DNA of 64,000 nt from Desulfobacterales bacterium (GTDB taxonomy: Bacteria > Desulfobacterota > Desulfobacteria > Desulfobacterales > JAEINQ01), in the NCBI GenBank assembly GCA_016342285.1, contig JAEINQ010000026.1, forward strand, positions 1 to 64,000. Reading direction: 5' to 3'. Positions 8,188 through 17,316 of this stretch are shown here, in pieces. The translations under genes and the position numbers were made by a program. Every line of letters begins with the position of its first letter. The first letter of the stretch is position 1. The notes beneath the pieces are model-generated. The model saw nothing but the letters and a program-made list of their open reading frames with translations. It was not told the origin of the DNA and searched no databases.

Positions 8188-9540
8188 CTACCAGGCAACG
8201 GAGAAACGAGCACCGTACATAGTCTGGTCCTCGTCATTGGTGCCAACGGGATTAATGGAATCTCCAACTTGGAAGAAGCAGGCCAGGACGTCGAGATTCA
8301 GGCCTTCGAGGAGCTGGTAGGTGGCCACGAAGTCAATTTCGGATCCAATATCGTCGCTGGCGCCGGCAGCGGTCTCGGCATAGGAGGCATCGAAGTAGTC
8401 CAGTTTCAGGGCCAGTTTGTCCATGGGCTTAACGGTGGCCCCGATGTTCCAGAGTTTCATACCGCTAGAGGTGGCCAGGAAGTTGTTCTGGGCCGGAGCT
8501 CCGGTCCCAAGGGGGGAGGCGGCAGTTCCATAGGGGTTTTTCCACAAGATGCCGTTGGTAAAAAGGAGTTCGCCCTTGTTCCAGGACTCGCCGGAGGTGG
8601 CGGTGAAGGCTTCCAGGTCGTTGTCGGCGATCCCATCATCGTCACCGCTCAACATGGCGTATTCACCGCGAAGGCTGAACATGCCCATGTCGTAGCTGAC
8701 GCCCATATCCATGGCGAAACCGCCCAGGTCGATGGAAGCGGCGCCAACGGGAGTAATTTCACCGGACTCAATGATATAGGTACCGTACACGGAGAGCGGA
8801 CCGAATTTGGCGGAGGCGTCAACGCCGTAGAACCAAGCGTCAAGCTCGGTACTGGCGGCGAAGGTGCCTGCAGCCGGACCAAGAACGGGGCTGCTTACGG
8901 CCAGGTTGTCGGTGGCGGCCTTGACGATCATGCCCTGCACGGAGATGCCTTCGCCGAACTTGAAGACCGGAACCAGTCCGTAGATATCAAAGTCGTCATC
9001 TTCGTTGTTGGCGGTGTCTGCGGTAGTTTCCCAAGTCTTCAGCCAGACAAAGGGGATGGTGATCATGTCATTGGGGCTGTAGACCAAGGTGAGACCGGTA
9101 CCGTCGGTGTCGTAGATGATGCCGCGGGCCAGGGTGAAGCCCTGGGTACCCATCTTGACCCCGACCGGACCAAGTTTGAAGTCGGCATAGACGTTTTTGA
9201 CCTCAATGGCACCCTTGCCGTCGGCACCGACATCACCCACGCCGCCAGATTTAAAGGCGCCAGCAGCCGCAGACCCGGAGGCCTGATCACCCCAGCCATA
9301 ATCGATCTCGAACTTGGAAACGATCTTGAGGTTGTCGTTGATACCGGCGGTGTAATACAGACGGAGCCGGACATCCACCTGCGACTGATCGTCGTTGAGT
9401 CCGCCAGCGGCGTCAGAATCGTTGAGGGTTGCAAACGTGGTTTCCCAATAGCCGCCAAAAGTGTTTTCCAGGGCTGAGGCCGGCAGGGCAAATGCCACGA
9501 CCATCAGTGCGGCCAAGGCAAATATAGAAAATTTCTTCAT
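8188..9540 (-). CDS. Outer-membrane porin
   Basis: The 450-residue protein has a clean Sec signal peptide (MKKFSIFALAALMVVAFALP, cleavage after ASA). The mature chain is made of alternating amphipathic strands such as DVRLRLYYTAG and ALKLDYFDASY, and ends MYGARFSVAW with a C-terminal aromatic residue, the outer-membrane assembly signal. It should form a beta-barrel pore for small solutes; specificity cannot be told. Aggaggaaacacg precedes the ATG, and a TTGACA at 9731-9736 (minus strand) may be its -35 box. The gene ends at a strong terminator. A second, longer porin lies at 14700, and the two surround the FlgO-like paralogues. Confidence 0.85.
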   Translation of the reverse strand: MKKFSIFALAALMVVAFALPASALENTFGGYWETTFATLNDSDAAGGLNDDQSQVDVRLRLYYTAGINDNLKIVSKFEIDYGWGDQASGSAAAGAFKSGGVGDVGADGKGAIEVKNVYADFKLGPVGVKMGTQGFTLARGIIYDTDGTGLTLVYSPNDMITIPFVWLKTWETTADTANNEDDDFDIYGLVPVFKFGEGISVQGMIVKAATDNLAVSSPVLGPAAGTFAASTELDAWFYGVDASAKFGPLSVYGTYIIESGEITPVGAASIDLGGFAMDMGVSYDMGMFSLRGEYAMLSGDDDGIADNDLEAFTATSGESWNKGELLFTNGILWKNPYGTAASPLGTGAPAQNNFLATSSGMKLWNIGATVKPMDKLALKLDYFDASYAETAAGASDDIGSEIDFVATYQLLEGLNLDVLACFFQVGDSINPVGTNDEDQTMYGARFSVAW

Positions 9541-10133
9541 CGTGTTTCCTCCTAAACATTTAAAAAAGAATGAATGGAAAGCCTGTTTAAGAACCTGATA
9601 ATTTACTTTTTCCTTCGGTCTTGAAGTGTCACCCCCTTTCGCGGTTGTTCTCTTATGGGGAATGCAGACAGACAGCCCAATACAGCCTATTCTGCATACC
9701 GCTGATACCTCTAACAGCCTTAATTTTTATTGTCAAGTTTTTTCGTCATTTTATATTCATGAAAACCTTTGTAATTCCAATGGGTTCAGATATGATGGCG
9801 TTGGGAAGGGCCTTTTTTGCTGAAAAAACGGCCGGGCAGCACAACCCTTTCCTGCGCGTATATTATATTAATTGCTTGAAAATTCGATTTTTTCCCGGTA
9901 GTTCCGGCCCATTCCCCCCTATAAGGAAGGAAAAAGCCGCTACGGGCAGGGCCTGTGGAATCCCGGGCCACAGAACCGCATTTTGTCCTTTGAAAGTGGC
10001 CCTATCCGTGATAGCAAAATATGGCTTAGAAGGATCGTTCATGTGAAACGCCCAGTTTAGGTAAAATGTTCCAGGCCCGGAATGGGGCTGTTTTCCCAAA
10101 CCGAAACAACATTCGAGGAGGCTCGAAATCCAA
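9541..10133. other. Non-coding region between divergent genes
   Basis: About 590 bases separating the porin (minus) from the FlgO-like gene (plus). A perfect TTGACA on the minus strand at 9731-9736, with a poor TAGAGG 17 bases on, could drive the porin with a leader of about 170 bases. The plus-strand side holds GAGGAGG at about 10115. Apparent ORFs here have no recognisable content. Confidence 0.45.
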
Positions 10134-11819
10134 GTGAAATTGCAAATCAAAAGAACAATCGCTTTCATTGCCATGGCCGCCATGGTTCTGATCTCCACCA
10201 CGGCCGTAGCGGCCGACGCCCCCCAACGGGTGCTGATCCTTCCATTCAACATCCACGCGGAACAGGATCTGACCTTTCTTGAAAATGGGATTCTCGATAT
10301 GCTTTCCACCCGCCTGACCCTGGCGGGAAAAACCATCACCATCCCCAAGGAAGACGCGCGCCGCGCCATTGAAAACATGCCCAAGCCCATTGGGGAAAAC
10401 GCCGCGATTCTGCTGGGCGCCAGCCTGGGGGCAAATTATGTGGTGCTGGGCAGCCTGACGGTCTTCGGAACCAGCATCAGCACCGATGCCCGGTTTCTCG
10501 ACGTCATACAGCAAAAACCGGTGGTCACCTTCAACCAATTCGGCCGGGACCCGGGAGATGTCATTGCCCACGTCAACCAGTTTGCCGGCCAGGTGGGAGA
10601 AGACGTTTTCGGCATCGTTTCCCGGCATGCCCAGCAGCCGAACACAGCGGCTTCAGCGTCCCCCCATCCTGTCCAGCCGCCATCGGTATCGAGCCGAACC
10701 CACCCGGAAACCGTGTTTAACCAAACCTTCGGGGGAGGCGGCGGTATCATGATGACAGGAGAAGAGCCGTCCGGCAGGGGAAGATTAATGCTGCCGGCCT
10801 GGAAAAGCCGAAATTTTCCCATTCAGATCAAGGGCATGGCGGTCGGCGATGTGGATGGAGATGGAAAAAAAGAGACGGTATTCATCGAGGATCAGACGGT
10901 TCACATCTATCGTTTAGCCGAATCGAAATTTACCAAGATCAAAGAAATCAGCGGGAATCGCGTCGACAGCTATGTTTCCGTCGACGCGGCCGACATCAAC
11001 GGCAACGGCATCGCCGAAATCTATGTCACCTGCCTTTCCGAAACCTCCGGCAGCCTCAAATCATTCATCCTGGAATACAACGGCACCGACTTCGGATTGA
11101 TTGCTGAAAACCAGCGGTTTTATTTCCGGGTTATCGAGGATTCACACCGGGGCCGACTCCTTCTCGGGCAAAAACAAAACGTCAAGGAAATTTTCGGCCA
11201 AACGATTTACGAAATGAAATGGGTCGGCAGTAGTCTCGAACCTGACTCGCCCCGTTCCGCACCCAAAGGGGTGAACGTTTACGGTGTTACTTACGCGGAT
11301 GTGTTGAACAACGGCGGGGAAATGATCGTCGCCTCTGACAAAAATGAGCACTTGGGCATTTTCCAACCAAACGGTAGCGAAGAATGGGTCAGCGAGGAGC
11401 CTTTTGGCGGAAGCACCACCTATCTCGAACCACCTCCGGAAAACACAAGTCGGAGCGGCAGGCATCATGGTGATCCCTATGCCGAAAAACGCATCTATCT
11501 GCCCCAGCGCATTTTCGTCAGGGACCTGGATCAGGACGGCAAGAACGAAGTGATTGCGGTTCAAAACAAAGACGCAGGAGACCGGTTATTATCCCGTAGC
11601 CGCATTTTTAGAAGTGGGAATATTAAATGCTTCCAGTGGGAAACCATGGGACTATACGAAAAATGGCGGGTCCGGAAAGTGTCGGGCCACATCAGCGATT
11701 TTGCCATCGCTGATTTCGACAATGACGGCGAGGATGAAATTGTCTTTGCGGTTGTCGTCAAGGAGGAATCAGGCATCGGCCAGGGAAAGAGCTATATTGC
11801 CGCCCAGGAACTGAAATAA
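10134..11819 (+). CDS. FlgO/TolB-like exported protein with FG-GAP repeats (paralogue 1)
   Basis: This 561-residue protein starts at a GTG behind GAGGAGG. Residues 1-25 are a Sec signal peptide (cleavage near AVAADA). Residues 30-165 form a FlgO/TolB-N-like domain (RVLILPFNIHAEQDLTFLEN, ANYVVLGSLTVFGTSIS). A low-complexity Pro/Ser linker follows. The C-terminal 330 residues hold at least four FG-GAP/VCBS calcium-loop motifs (DVDGDGKKE, DINGNGIAE, DLDQDGKNE, DFDNDGEDE), which build a beta-propeller. It is probably a cell-envelope protein on the periplasmic or outer surface. Its neighbour at 12093 is a clear paralogue and 7567 a broken one. Function unknown. Confidence 0.75.
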   Translation: MKLQIKRTIAFIAMAAMVLISTTAVAADAPQRVLILPFNIHAEQDLTFLENGILDMLSTRLTLAGKTITIPKEDARRAIENMPKPIGENAAILLGASLGANYVVLGSLTVFGTSISTDARFLDVIQQKPVVTFNQFGRDPGDVIAHVNQFAGQVGEDVFGIVSRHAQQPNTAASASPHPVQPPSVSSRTHPETVFNQTFGGGGGIMMTGEEPSGRGRLMLPAWKSRNFPIQIKGMAVGDVDGDGKKETVFIEDQTVHIYRLAESKFTKIKEISGNRVDSYVSVDAADINGNGIAEIYVTCLSETSGSLKSFILEYNGTDFGLIAENQRFYFRVIEDSHRGRLLLGQKQNVKEIFGQTIYEMKWVGSSLEPDSPRSAPKGVNVYGVTYADVLNNGGEMIVASDKNEHLGIFQPNGSEEWVSEEPFGGSTTYLEPPPENTSRSGRHHGDPYAEKRIYLPQRIFVRDLDQDGKNEVIAVQNKDAGDRLLSRSRIFRSGNIKCFQWETMGLYEKWRVRKVSGHISDFAIADFDNDGEDEIVFAVVVKEESGIGQGKSYIAAQELK

Positions 11820-11820
11820 T

Positions 11821-11860
11821 AAAATCGCCGACGCGATTTTATGTAACGCGGCTTTGCCGC
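11821..11860. terminator. Double hairpin after paralogue 1
   Basis: AAAATCGC/GCGATTTT with a four-base loop is followed by GCGGC-ttt-GCCGC. The first hairpin has A/T-rich flanks and can end transcription. The pair belongs to a recurring two-hairpin element also seen near 17450, 32285, 55600, 56535 and 59755. Confidence 0.65.
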
Positions 11861-12092
11861 TCAGGTCGAAATGTCAACCATGTAGGAAATTGGGTTTTAC
11901 GTGGCCGGCCGGCATCTCCCGTGCCAGCCTGGACCCATCCATTTGAATTTACAGTCTGAAATACATAGCAGGCCTGAATAGCCAAATTGAAATTACGCTT
12001 TAATTTTTGGAATTTTCGTGTTATGAATACATGAAAATTCATGCGCTGAATGAGCATTATTCAATAAATTTCCCCACCAGGAGGCCGAATCA

Positions 12093-13727
12093 TTGAAGCC
12101 GTTCAGAAGAGTTCATCTGGCTCTTTTCATTGCCGCCATCCTTATCAGCGTCTCGGTGGTTTCGGCCCAGGCCCCATCAAAAGTACTGGTCCTACCCTTT
12201 AAAATTAACTCGGAAAAGGATCTTGCCTTTCTTAACCGGGGCGTCATGTTCATGATCTCCTCCCGGCTGGCCGCCAGCGGTAAAACCGCCGTATTCCAAA
12301 ATCTCAAAGCCAACCAAGCCATTTTGAGTGCGCCGGACGGATCGGAAGTTCCGGCCGCCCTGAACATCGCCGCAGCCCTTCAGGCCGATTACGTGGTCAC
12401 CGGATCGCTCACCATCTTTGGCAGCAGCGTCAGCACCGACGCCCAATTCATCTCTGTGGCGGAAAAACGTCCCCTGGTCATCTTCAGCCAGTTCGGTGAC
12501 AACACCGGAGATGTCATCGCCCATATTCACCAGTTTGCCGCCCAGGTCAACGCTGAGGTTTTCGGCCTTCGCCCGGCAGCACAGGCCCCGGCGTTCCAGC
12601 CAGTCGCCCCGGCGCCGGCTCCTGCCACCGCAGCGGCTGCGCCGCCTTCTGCCGTTGCAGCAGGTGCCGACCGGGAAAAAACCTGGAAGAGCGGCCGGTT
12701 CGAGGGGGAAATCCGATCCATGGCCGCCGGAGACATTGACGGGGACGGCAAGACGGAAATCGTCACAATCAACGGCCACGATGTCACCATCCGCCGATAT
12801 GGGGCCGGCCGCCTGGAAACCCTGGCCGAATTCAAGGGAAATACCTATGACACGATCCTGGGCATCGATGTGGCCGATCTCAACGGCAACGGTCGGGCGG
12901 AAATATTCGTCACCCAGCTTTCCAGGCAGGGGAAACTCAATTCCTTTGTCCTGGAATGGTCTGACGGCGGCCTGAAAACCCTTGCCGACAACCAAAACTG
13001 GTATTTCCGGGTCATCGACATGCCCGGCCGCGGCCGGGTACTCCTGGGACAAAAGCGAGGCATGGTCAGTTCCAGCGGGTCCTTTCAGATCGAGGGGGCC
13101 GACCAGTTGTTTCGGGCCGGCGTTTTCGAGATCGCCTGGCTGGGCCGCGACCTCGAGGCCGGCAATCGTTTGGATCTTCCCCGGAATGGAAACATTTACG
13201 GATTCACCGTTGCCGGCGTCATGGGCGAGAACAAGGAGAGCATTGTCGCCATTACCAACGACGACCGCCTTCGGATCATGGAGCGAAGCGGCCGAAAACA
13301 GTGGACCGGAACGGCCCGTTACCCCGGCAGCGCCACCTTCATGGAATACCGCCTGGCCAGCGACCAAAGCAAACCGGACCGGTATTACCTCCCCCAGCGG
13401 ATTCACACGGCCGATCTCAACGGCGACGGCACCGCGGAAGTGATCGTGGTCAAAAACAAAGACATCGCCCGGGGCCTGCTCTCCCGATTCCGAAGCTTTG
13501 ACGCCGGCCGGGTGGAATGCCTCACCTGGGACAAGGTGGCCATGCGGACCCGTTGGGAGACCGAGGAGATGTCCGGCTACATCAGCGACGCGGCCGTGGC
13601 CGATATCGACGGCAACGGCACCCTCGACCTGGTCTTTACCGTGGTCCAGGGCGAGGGCAACCTGCTCGATTTTGAATTTGAAAAAGCCACCAGTTACATG
13701 GTGGTTCGGTGGGATATTGATAACTAG
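12093..13727 (+). CDS. FlgO/TolB-like exported protein with FG-GAP repeats (paralogue 2)
   Basis: The 544-residue protein begins at a TTG with CCAGGAGG nine bases upstream. A signal peptide (LFIAAILISVSVVSAQA) precedes the FlgO/TolB-like domain (KVLVLPFKINSEKDLAFLNR, ADYVVTGSLTIFGSSVSTD), an Ala/Pro linker (about 165-200) and a propeller of FG-GAP motifs (DIDGDGKTE, DLNGNGRAE, DLNGDGTAE, DIDGNGTLD). Domain order and sequence match paralogue 1, so the pair arose by tandem duplication. The propeller loops should bind Ca2+. No enzyme motif is visible. It may act in the envelope together with the adjacent porins; that is inference from position only. Confidence 0.75.
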   Translation: MKPFRRVHLALFIAAILISVSVVSAQAPSKVLVLPFKINSEKDLAFLNRGVMFMISSRLAASGKTAVFQNLKANQAILSAPDGSEVPAALNIAAALQADYVVTGSLTIFGSSVSTDAQFISVAEKRPLVIFSQFGDNTGDVIAHIHQFAAQVNAEVFGLRPAAQAPAFQPVAPAPAPATAAAAPPSAVAAGADREKTWKSGRFEGEIRSMAAGDIDGDGKTEIVTINGHDVTIRRYGAGRLETLAEFKGNTYDTILGIDVADLNGNGRAEIFVTQLSRQGKLNSFVLEWSDGGLKTLADNQNWYFRVIDMPGRGRVLLGQKRGMVSSSGSFQIEGADQLFRAGVFEIAWLGRDLEAGNRLDLPRNGNIYGFTVAGVMGENKESIVAITNDDRLRIMERSGRKQWTGTARYPGSATFMEYRLASDQSKPDRYYLPQRIHTADLNGDGTAEVIVVKNKDIARGLLSRFRSFDAGRVECLTWDKVAMRTRWETEEMSGYISDAAVADIDGNGTLDLVFTVVQGEGNLLDFEFEKATSYMVVRWDIDN

Positions 13728-13740
13728 TAAAAAAGCAGTC

Positions 13741-13909
13741 GAACCACAGAGGCACTGAGGCCACGGAGCTTTTTATGATTTATACCCGGCCGGGAGACGA
13801 CGGCCGGATATAAGAAAGCCTTGTCAGAGAGTTATTTTCAAGGATCGCCGTCTCCCGATCCTGGAAAAAAATAGAAGCCCTCTGCGACCTCTGTGTCTCA
13901 GTGGTTAAC
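13741..13909. repeat. ORF-less copy of the GxxExxY-bearing element (MITE-like)
   Basis: The left part (GAACCACAGAGG.., CACGGAGCTTTTT, CGGCCGGGAGACGACGGCC, ATAAGAA) and the right part (TTTTCAAGG, CTCTGCGACCTCTGTGTC, TCAGTGGTTAA) match the two flanks of the next element at 13935-14497, but the gene between them is absent. The ends are imperfect inverted repeats (AACCACAGAG.. / ..CTCAGTGGTT). It looks like an internal-deletion derivative lying directly beside the full-length copy. Confidence 0.8.
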
Positions 13910-13934
13910 CATAAAGGGCAGAACAGCGAACAGA

Positions 13935-14497
13935 TGAACCACAGAGACTCAGAGATCACGGAGCTTTTTCTGTATTATACTCGGCCGGGAGACGACGGCC
14001 AAGCATAAGAAGGCTCGTTTATGAGCGATTTCGAGGATATCAATGCTCTGACGGGGGAGGTAATCGGCGCGGCCATCGAAGTTCATAAAGCGCTTGGGCC
14101 AGGGCTTCTGGAATCCGCCTATGAGAAATGCCTGTGCAGAGAACTGGACTTACGGAACACGGAGTATGTATTCCAACAACCAATACCGATTGCCTACAAA
14201 GGCCTTGAATTAGATTGCGGATATCGTGCAGATCTTATCGTTCAAAACTGTCTGGTTGTGGAATTGAAGGCATGCGATGCATTGCAGCCGGTTCATCAGG
14301 CCCAATTGTTGACTTATATGAAACTTACAAAAATTAGGATCGGTTTGTTGATTAACTTCAATGTGCCGGTCCTAAAAGATGGTATCAAACGTATGGTTTT
14401 GTAAACTGTTTGGCCAGTTGTCGTTTTCAAGGGATTGCCAGATCTGGTCCTTGAAAAGAAATAATTCCTCTGCGACCTCTGTGTCTCAGTGGTTAAA
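13935..14497 (+). mobile_element. Repeat-bounded element carrying a GxxExxY gene
   Basis: The left end GAACCACAGAGACTCAGAG and the right end CTCTGTGTCTCAGTGGTTAA form imperfect inverted repeats of about 27 bp around a single gene (14021-14404). The same two flanks, without the gene, make up 13741-13909. There is no transposase, so if the element moves it does so with help or by recombination. Calling it mobile is inference from the repeated, gene-bearing and gene-less forms. Confidence 0.6.
14021..14404 (+). CDS. GxxExxY protein (PD-(D/E)XK nuclease-like)
   Basis: This 127-residue protein has the family-defining [13 protein letters not shown] (G-x-x-E-x-x-Y) near residue 27 and a PD-(D/E)XK-like core: GYRADLIVQ supplies the Asp and VVELKA the E-x-K near residue 84. 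The C-terminus ([20 protein letters not shown]) matches the family too. Length is typical (about 125). Biochemical function is not established; a nuclease activity is suggested by the fold. The family often occurs in many copies per genome. Here it sits inside an inverted-repeat element and its ATG follows a weak ribosome binding site (AGAAGG). Confidence 0.85.
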   Translation: MSDFEDINALTGEVIGAAIEVHKALGPGLLESAYEKCLCRELDLRNTEYVFQQPIPIAYKGLELDCGYRADLIVQNCLVVELKACDALQPVHQAQLLTYMKLTKIRIGLLINFNVPVLKDGIKRMVL

Positions 14498-14699
14498 TAA
14501 AACAAGAAGCCCATCGCACCGGCGGTCTGACCAGCCGCCGGGTCCGGACCTTCGGACCGCGATGCCAACCGTTGACATGACCGTACAACGGACCATCCTA
14601 TAGCCAAAGGAGGTGATACGACCCGTCAGGCTTATGTTGTGCAGTTAAAGTGGAGAAAACTTTTTGACTGATGCACACCTTGTGAAGGAGGAAAAACAG

Positions 14700-16589
14700 A
14701 TGAAGAGATTGACCATAGTAGCTATGGCCCTGTGCCTGGCGCTGGCATTGACCGTGCCGGCCATGGCCCTGGATGCCGATTTTTCCGGCGAGTTCCGGGT
14801 CCGCGGGTTCAGCCACAGCAACCCGGCCATCGGCGAAGGCGCCAATTACGGGCTACAAAGTGATTTGAGCACCTATGATGATGATAACACCAAAGTATCC
14901 GCATCGGATGCATTCTTCGACACTCGAACCCGTATCAAGGCCGTCTTCAAGATCAGCGACAACATCAGCTTTACCACGCAGTTAGACGCCCTTGAACGCA
15001 AGTGGGGAACCGATACCGTCAACTCCGGCGACGACAAGACCAACGTCGATTTCCAACATGCCTACGCCACCATCAAGACACCCGTGGGCGGCCTGTTGGT
15101 GGGTCGTCTCATCGGCTCCCAGTGGGGCCCGTCGGGCATGGGCGACAGCAACTCCGGCGGCAAGGACCGGGTCCTGCTCTTTGTCCCCATCGAGAACTGG
15201 ACCTTCGTGGCCTACGCCGAAAAATACAAGGAAAATGACACGGGCACCACAACCGCCGATGACGACCTGGACAAGTACACGGCCCTGGCCAAGTACAAAG
15301 GCGAAAACTTCGAGGCGGGTTTTTTGCTGACCCACTATAACTATCAGAATATTCCGGCCATGCGGGATATGCTGGCATTCAAGAACAAGATCGAAACCTA
15401 CAAGACGACAAAAGATGCGGCCACAACCGCTGGTGGCACCTATGCTGCGTCTTATGGAACCCTTTTGTCGTATCTCGATGACCAAACCCAAACCGTCACC
15501 ATTCCTGGCGTGGGCACGGCACCGATTAATTGGGCACTCACGAACCTCAATCTTTTCACGGCCCTTCCTGCCGTTGGTGCTGGGTCTGTTGGCGCTGGTA
15601 ACCTTATTCAGACGGACCGGGTCGCTATTATCAACGCCGCAAGGGATGCGGGGAGCGCAGCGGACCCAGTACTTGACTTAGATAATGATGGCGGTTTTTT
15701 GAGCAGCGATGCAGAAATTACCGCAACATTCCTCAATGGTTTTACACTGCCAGACCCTGCCAATGCTACGCTGCATGATCTTTATCTGAGCAGCTCTACC
15801 GCTTCGGCAGATTACGCCCTAGCTGGAGCGGCTGTCAAAGAGGTCCCCGTCTACACCGAGGCCCAGGTGTATATCGCCAACCCTTACATCAAAGCGGATT
15901 TCGGTCCGTTCAGCGTCTTTGGTGAGTTTCTTTACGGCAGCGGCGAGGGTGATGTGAAGCAGGCCGGAAGAGACGCCATGGATCTGGAAATGATGGCGTA
16001 TAATGCCGAAGGTAAATACGATTTCGGCCCGGGGTTTGTCCGCGGCGGGTACTATTTTCAGAGCGGTGACAACAACACCGATGACAATGACCTCAACGCC
16101 GTGGGTTACATTGAGCGAAGCGAAGACCTGAACATCGCTTTCCTTCTGACCGGTTCAGGCGAATACGCCAATGCCGGTTTGGAAAACGCCCTGGGCAGCC
16201 TGGGCAACTTTGCCGGCAATGCCCTGGACCCCACCGGCGCCATGACGGGCACCACGGCCATGGCCGGGGCCAAGATGATCTACGCCGGCATCGGATTCAG
16301 CCCCATGGAAAACCTGGACCTGGAATTCGTCTACGCCAACGCCAAGGTCGATGCCGCTCCGGGAACCAAGTACTACAACATTGCCACCGGTGCCAACTAC
16401 ACCACCAACTGGGATGACGAGGTCGGCAGCGAATACGACTTCAAGGCCACCTGGACCCCCATGGAAAACCTGGAGTACAAGTTCGTGGCCGCCTTCCTGA
16501 AAGTAGGCGACTACTGGAAGATGGGCAACGCCGCCAACAAGATCGACGACAACCTGACCCTGTTCAACTCCCTGACCATCAGTTTCTAA
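14700..16589 (+). CDS. Outer-membrane porin, long form
   Basis: The 629-residue protein starts at an ATG after GAAGGAGG; a longer TTG-initiated frame from 14664 has no support. The signal peptide (MKRLTIVAMALCLALALTVP, cleavage after AMA) leads into beta-barrel strands (FSGEFRVRGFSHS, TRIKAVFKIS, NISFTTQLDAL). The chain ends TLFNSLTISF with a C-terminal Phe. A long Ala/Thr/Asp-rich insert at about residues 235-385 is unlike the rest and may be an exposed loop. GGLLVGRLIGSQWG is like the loop region of other deltaproteobacterial porins. Solute unknown. A strong terminator follows at once. Confidence 0.8.
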   Translation: MKRLTIVAMALCLALALTVPAMALDADFSGEFRVRGFSHSNPAIGEGANYGLQSDLSTYDDDNTKVSASDAFFDTRTRIKAVFKISDNISFTTQLDALERKWGTDTVNSGDDKTNVDFQHAYATIKTPVGGLLVGRLIGSQWGPSGMGDSNSGGKDRVLLFVPIENWTFVAYAEKYKENDTGTTTADDDLDKYTALAKYKGENFEAGFLLTHYNYQNIPAMRDMLAFKNKIETYKTTKDAATTAGGTYAASYGTLLSYLDDQTQTVTIPGVGTAPINWALTNLNLFTALPAVGAGSVGAGNLIQTDRVAIINAARDAGSAADPVLDLDNDGGFLSSDAEITATFLNGFTLPDPANATLHDLYLSSSTASADYALAGAAVKEVPVYTEAQVYIANPYIKADFGPFSVFGEFLYGSGEGDVKQAGRDAMDLEMMAYNAEGKYDFGPGFVRGGYYFQSGDNNTDDNDLNAVGYIERSEDLNIAFLLTGSGEYANAGLENALGSLGNFAGNALDPTGAMTGTTAMAGAKMIYAGIGFSPMENLDLEFVYANAKVDAAPGTKYYNIATGANYTTNWDDEVGSEYDFKATWTPMENLEYKFVAAFLKVGDYWKMGNAANKIDDNLTLFNSLTISF

Positions 16590-16610
16590 CGTCAGGCACG
16601 TTGACCTAAG

Positions 16611-16659
16611 AGCCAAAAAAAGCCCGGGGCGCATTCGCGCCCCGGGTTCTTTTTTGGCT
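16611..16659 (+). terminator. Porin terminator (copy 1 of three)
   Basis: Stem GCCCGGGGCG/CGCCCCGGG with an ATTCG-type loop, flanked by AGCCAAAAAA and TTCTTTTTTGGCT so that the A/T arms also pair. The sequence recurs at 17315 and 18902, always followed by GGTGCGGCT.CGCCGCAAAATCG. Confidence 0.9.
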
Positions 16660-16729
16660 GGTGCGGCTACGCCGCAAAATCGAGAAAGCCTCACTTGAAA
16701 ACAGCACCATTGATTGGTATCATGCAATC

Positions 16730-16984
16730 ATGAATAGAAGGCAACGCAAAACTCTCGAACAGGTATTCCGAAAACCTACACCGGCCGGGATAACATGGCG
16801 AGAGGTGGCATCGCTCATAGATGGATTGGGTGGCACGATTCAATATGGTGATGGCTCACGGATCCGGATCGATTTGAAAGGGGAATCCCTCAACATTCAC
16901 AGTCCTCACCCCCAAAAGGAAATGAAGCGTTACGCAATACGGCTTGTCAGAGAATTATTGATCATTACAGGAGAACAGCGATGA
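16730..16984 (+). CDS. hicA: HicA-family toxin (module 1)
   Basis: This 84-residue protein fits HicA mRNA interferases with a small dsRBD-like fold: ITWREVASLIDGLGG, then IRIDLKGESLNIHSPHPQKE carrying the catalytic-type His, and YAIRLVRELL at the C-terminus. HicA cleaves mRNA when free. The ATG at 16730 is preferred over a start at 16661, which lies in the terminator repeat. The stop overlaps hicB by four bases (ATGA), the usual coupling in toxin-antitoxin operons. It sits 140 bases after the porin and has no clear own promoter. Confidence 0.8.
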   Translation: MNRRQRKTLEQVFRKPTPAGITWREVASLIDGLGGTIQYGDGSRIRIDLKGESLNIHSPHPQKEMKRYAIRLVRELLIITGEQR

Positions 16985-17316
16985 GCATGGTTACCTATAA
17001 AGGCTACATGGCAATCATTGAGCCCGATCTCGATGACGGCATTCTGGTCGGCAGGGCGATCAATACCCGAGACATTATCGGTTTTCACGGTGAAACCATC
17101 GCCGAGGCCGTCAAAAGTTTTCATTCGGTTATCGACGAGTATCTCGAAGACTGCGAACGGCTGGGGAAAAATCCGAACAAGCCCTATTCAGGAAAGTTCA
17201 GCCTTCGTCTTTCACCCAAACTTCACAGCGATATTGCCTGCGCCGCAGGCAGGGCAGGCAAAAGTCTCAACCAATGGGTGACTGACACCCTTGATGATGC
17301 GGCTCACAATGGATAG
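16981..17316 (+). CDS. hicB: HicB-family antitoxin (module 1)
   Basis: This 111-residue protein has an N-terminal HicB partial RNase H-like fold (YKGYMAIIEPDLDDGILVG, TIAEAVKSFHSVIDEYLEDC) and a C-terminal Arc-type ribbon-helix-helix (GKFSLRLSPKLHSDIA, SLNQWVTDTLDDA) that should bind the operon promoter. It neutralises the HicA toxin encoded just upstream, with which it overlaps by four bases. The 3' third plus the following terminator are duplicated at 18780-18988. Its stop lies at the foot of the terminator. Confidence 0.88.
   Translation: MSMVTYKGYMAIIEPDLDDGILVGRAINTRDIIGFHGETIAEAVKSFHSVIDEYLEDCERLGKNPNKPYSGKFSLRLSPKLHSDIACAAGRAGKSLNQWVTDTLDDAAHNG

Noticed and set aside
8080-9477. 465-codon plus-strand ORF opposite the porin
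   Set aside because: Shadow of the minus-strand porin in GC-rich sequence; Gly/Val-rich, no domain, and it starts before the terminator of the porin.
9621-10046. 141-codon plus-strand ORF between porin and FlgO-like gene
   Set aside because: Low-complexity content in a promoter region with no homology pattern or ribosome binding site.
12192-13406. 404-codon minus-strand ORF opposite FlgO-like paralogue 2
   Set aside because: Antisense shadow; the plus strand has the FG-GAP motifs in frame.
14604-14625. AAAGGAGGTGATAC resembling the reverse complement of the 16S rRNA 3' end
   Set aside because: Only about 13 bases match; this is simply a strong Shine-Dalgarno-like sequence, and no rRNA gene is nearby.
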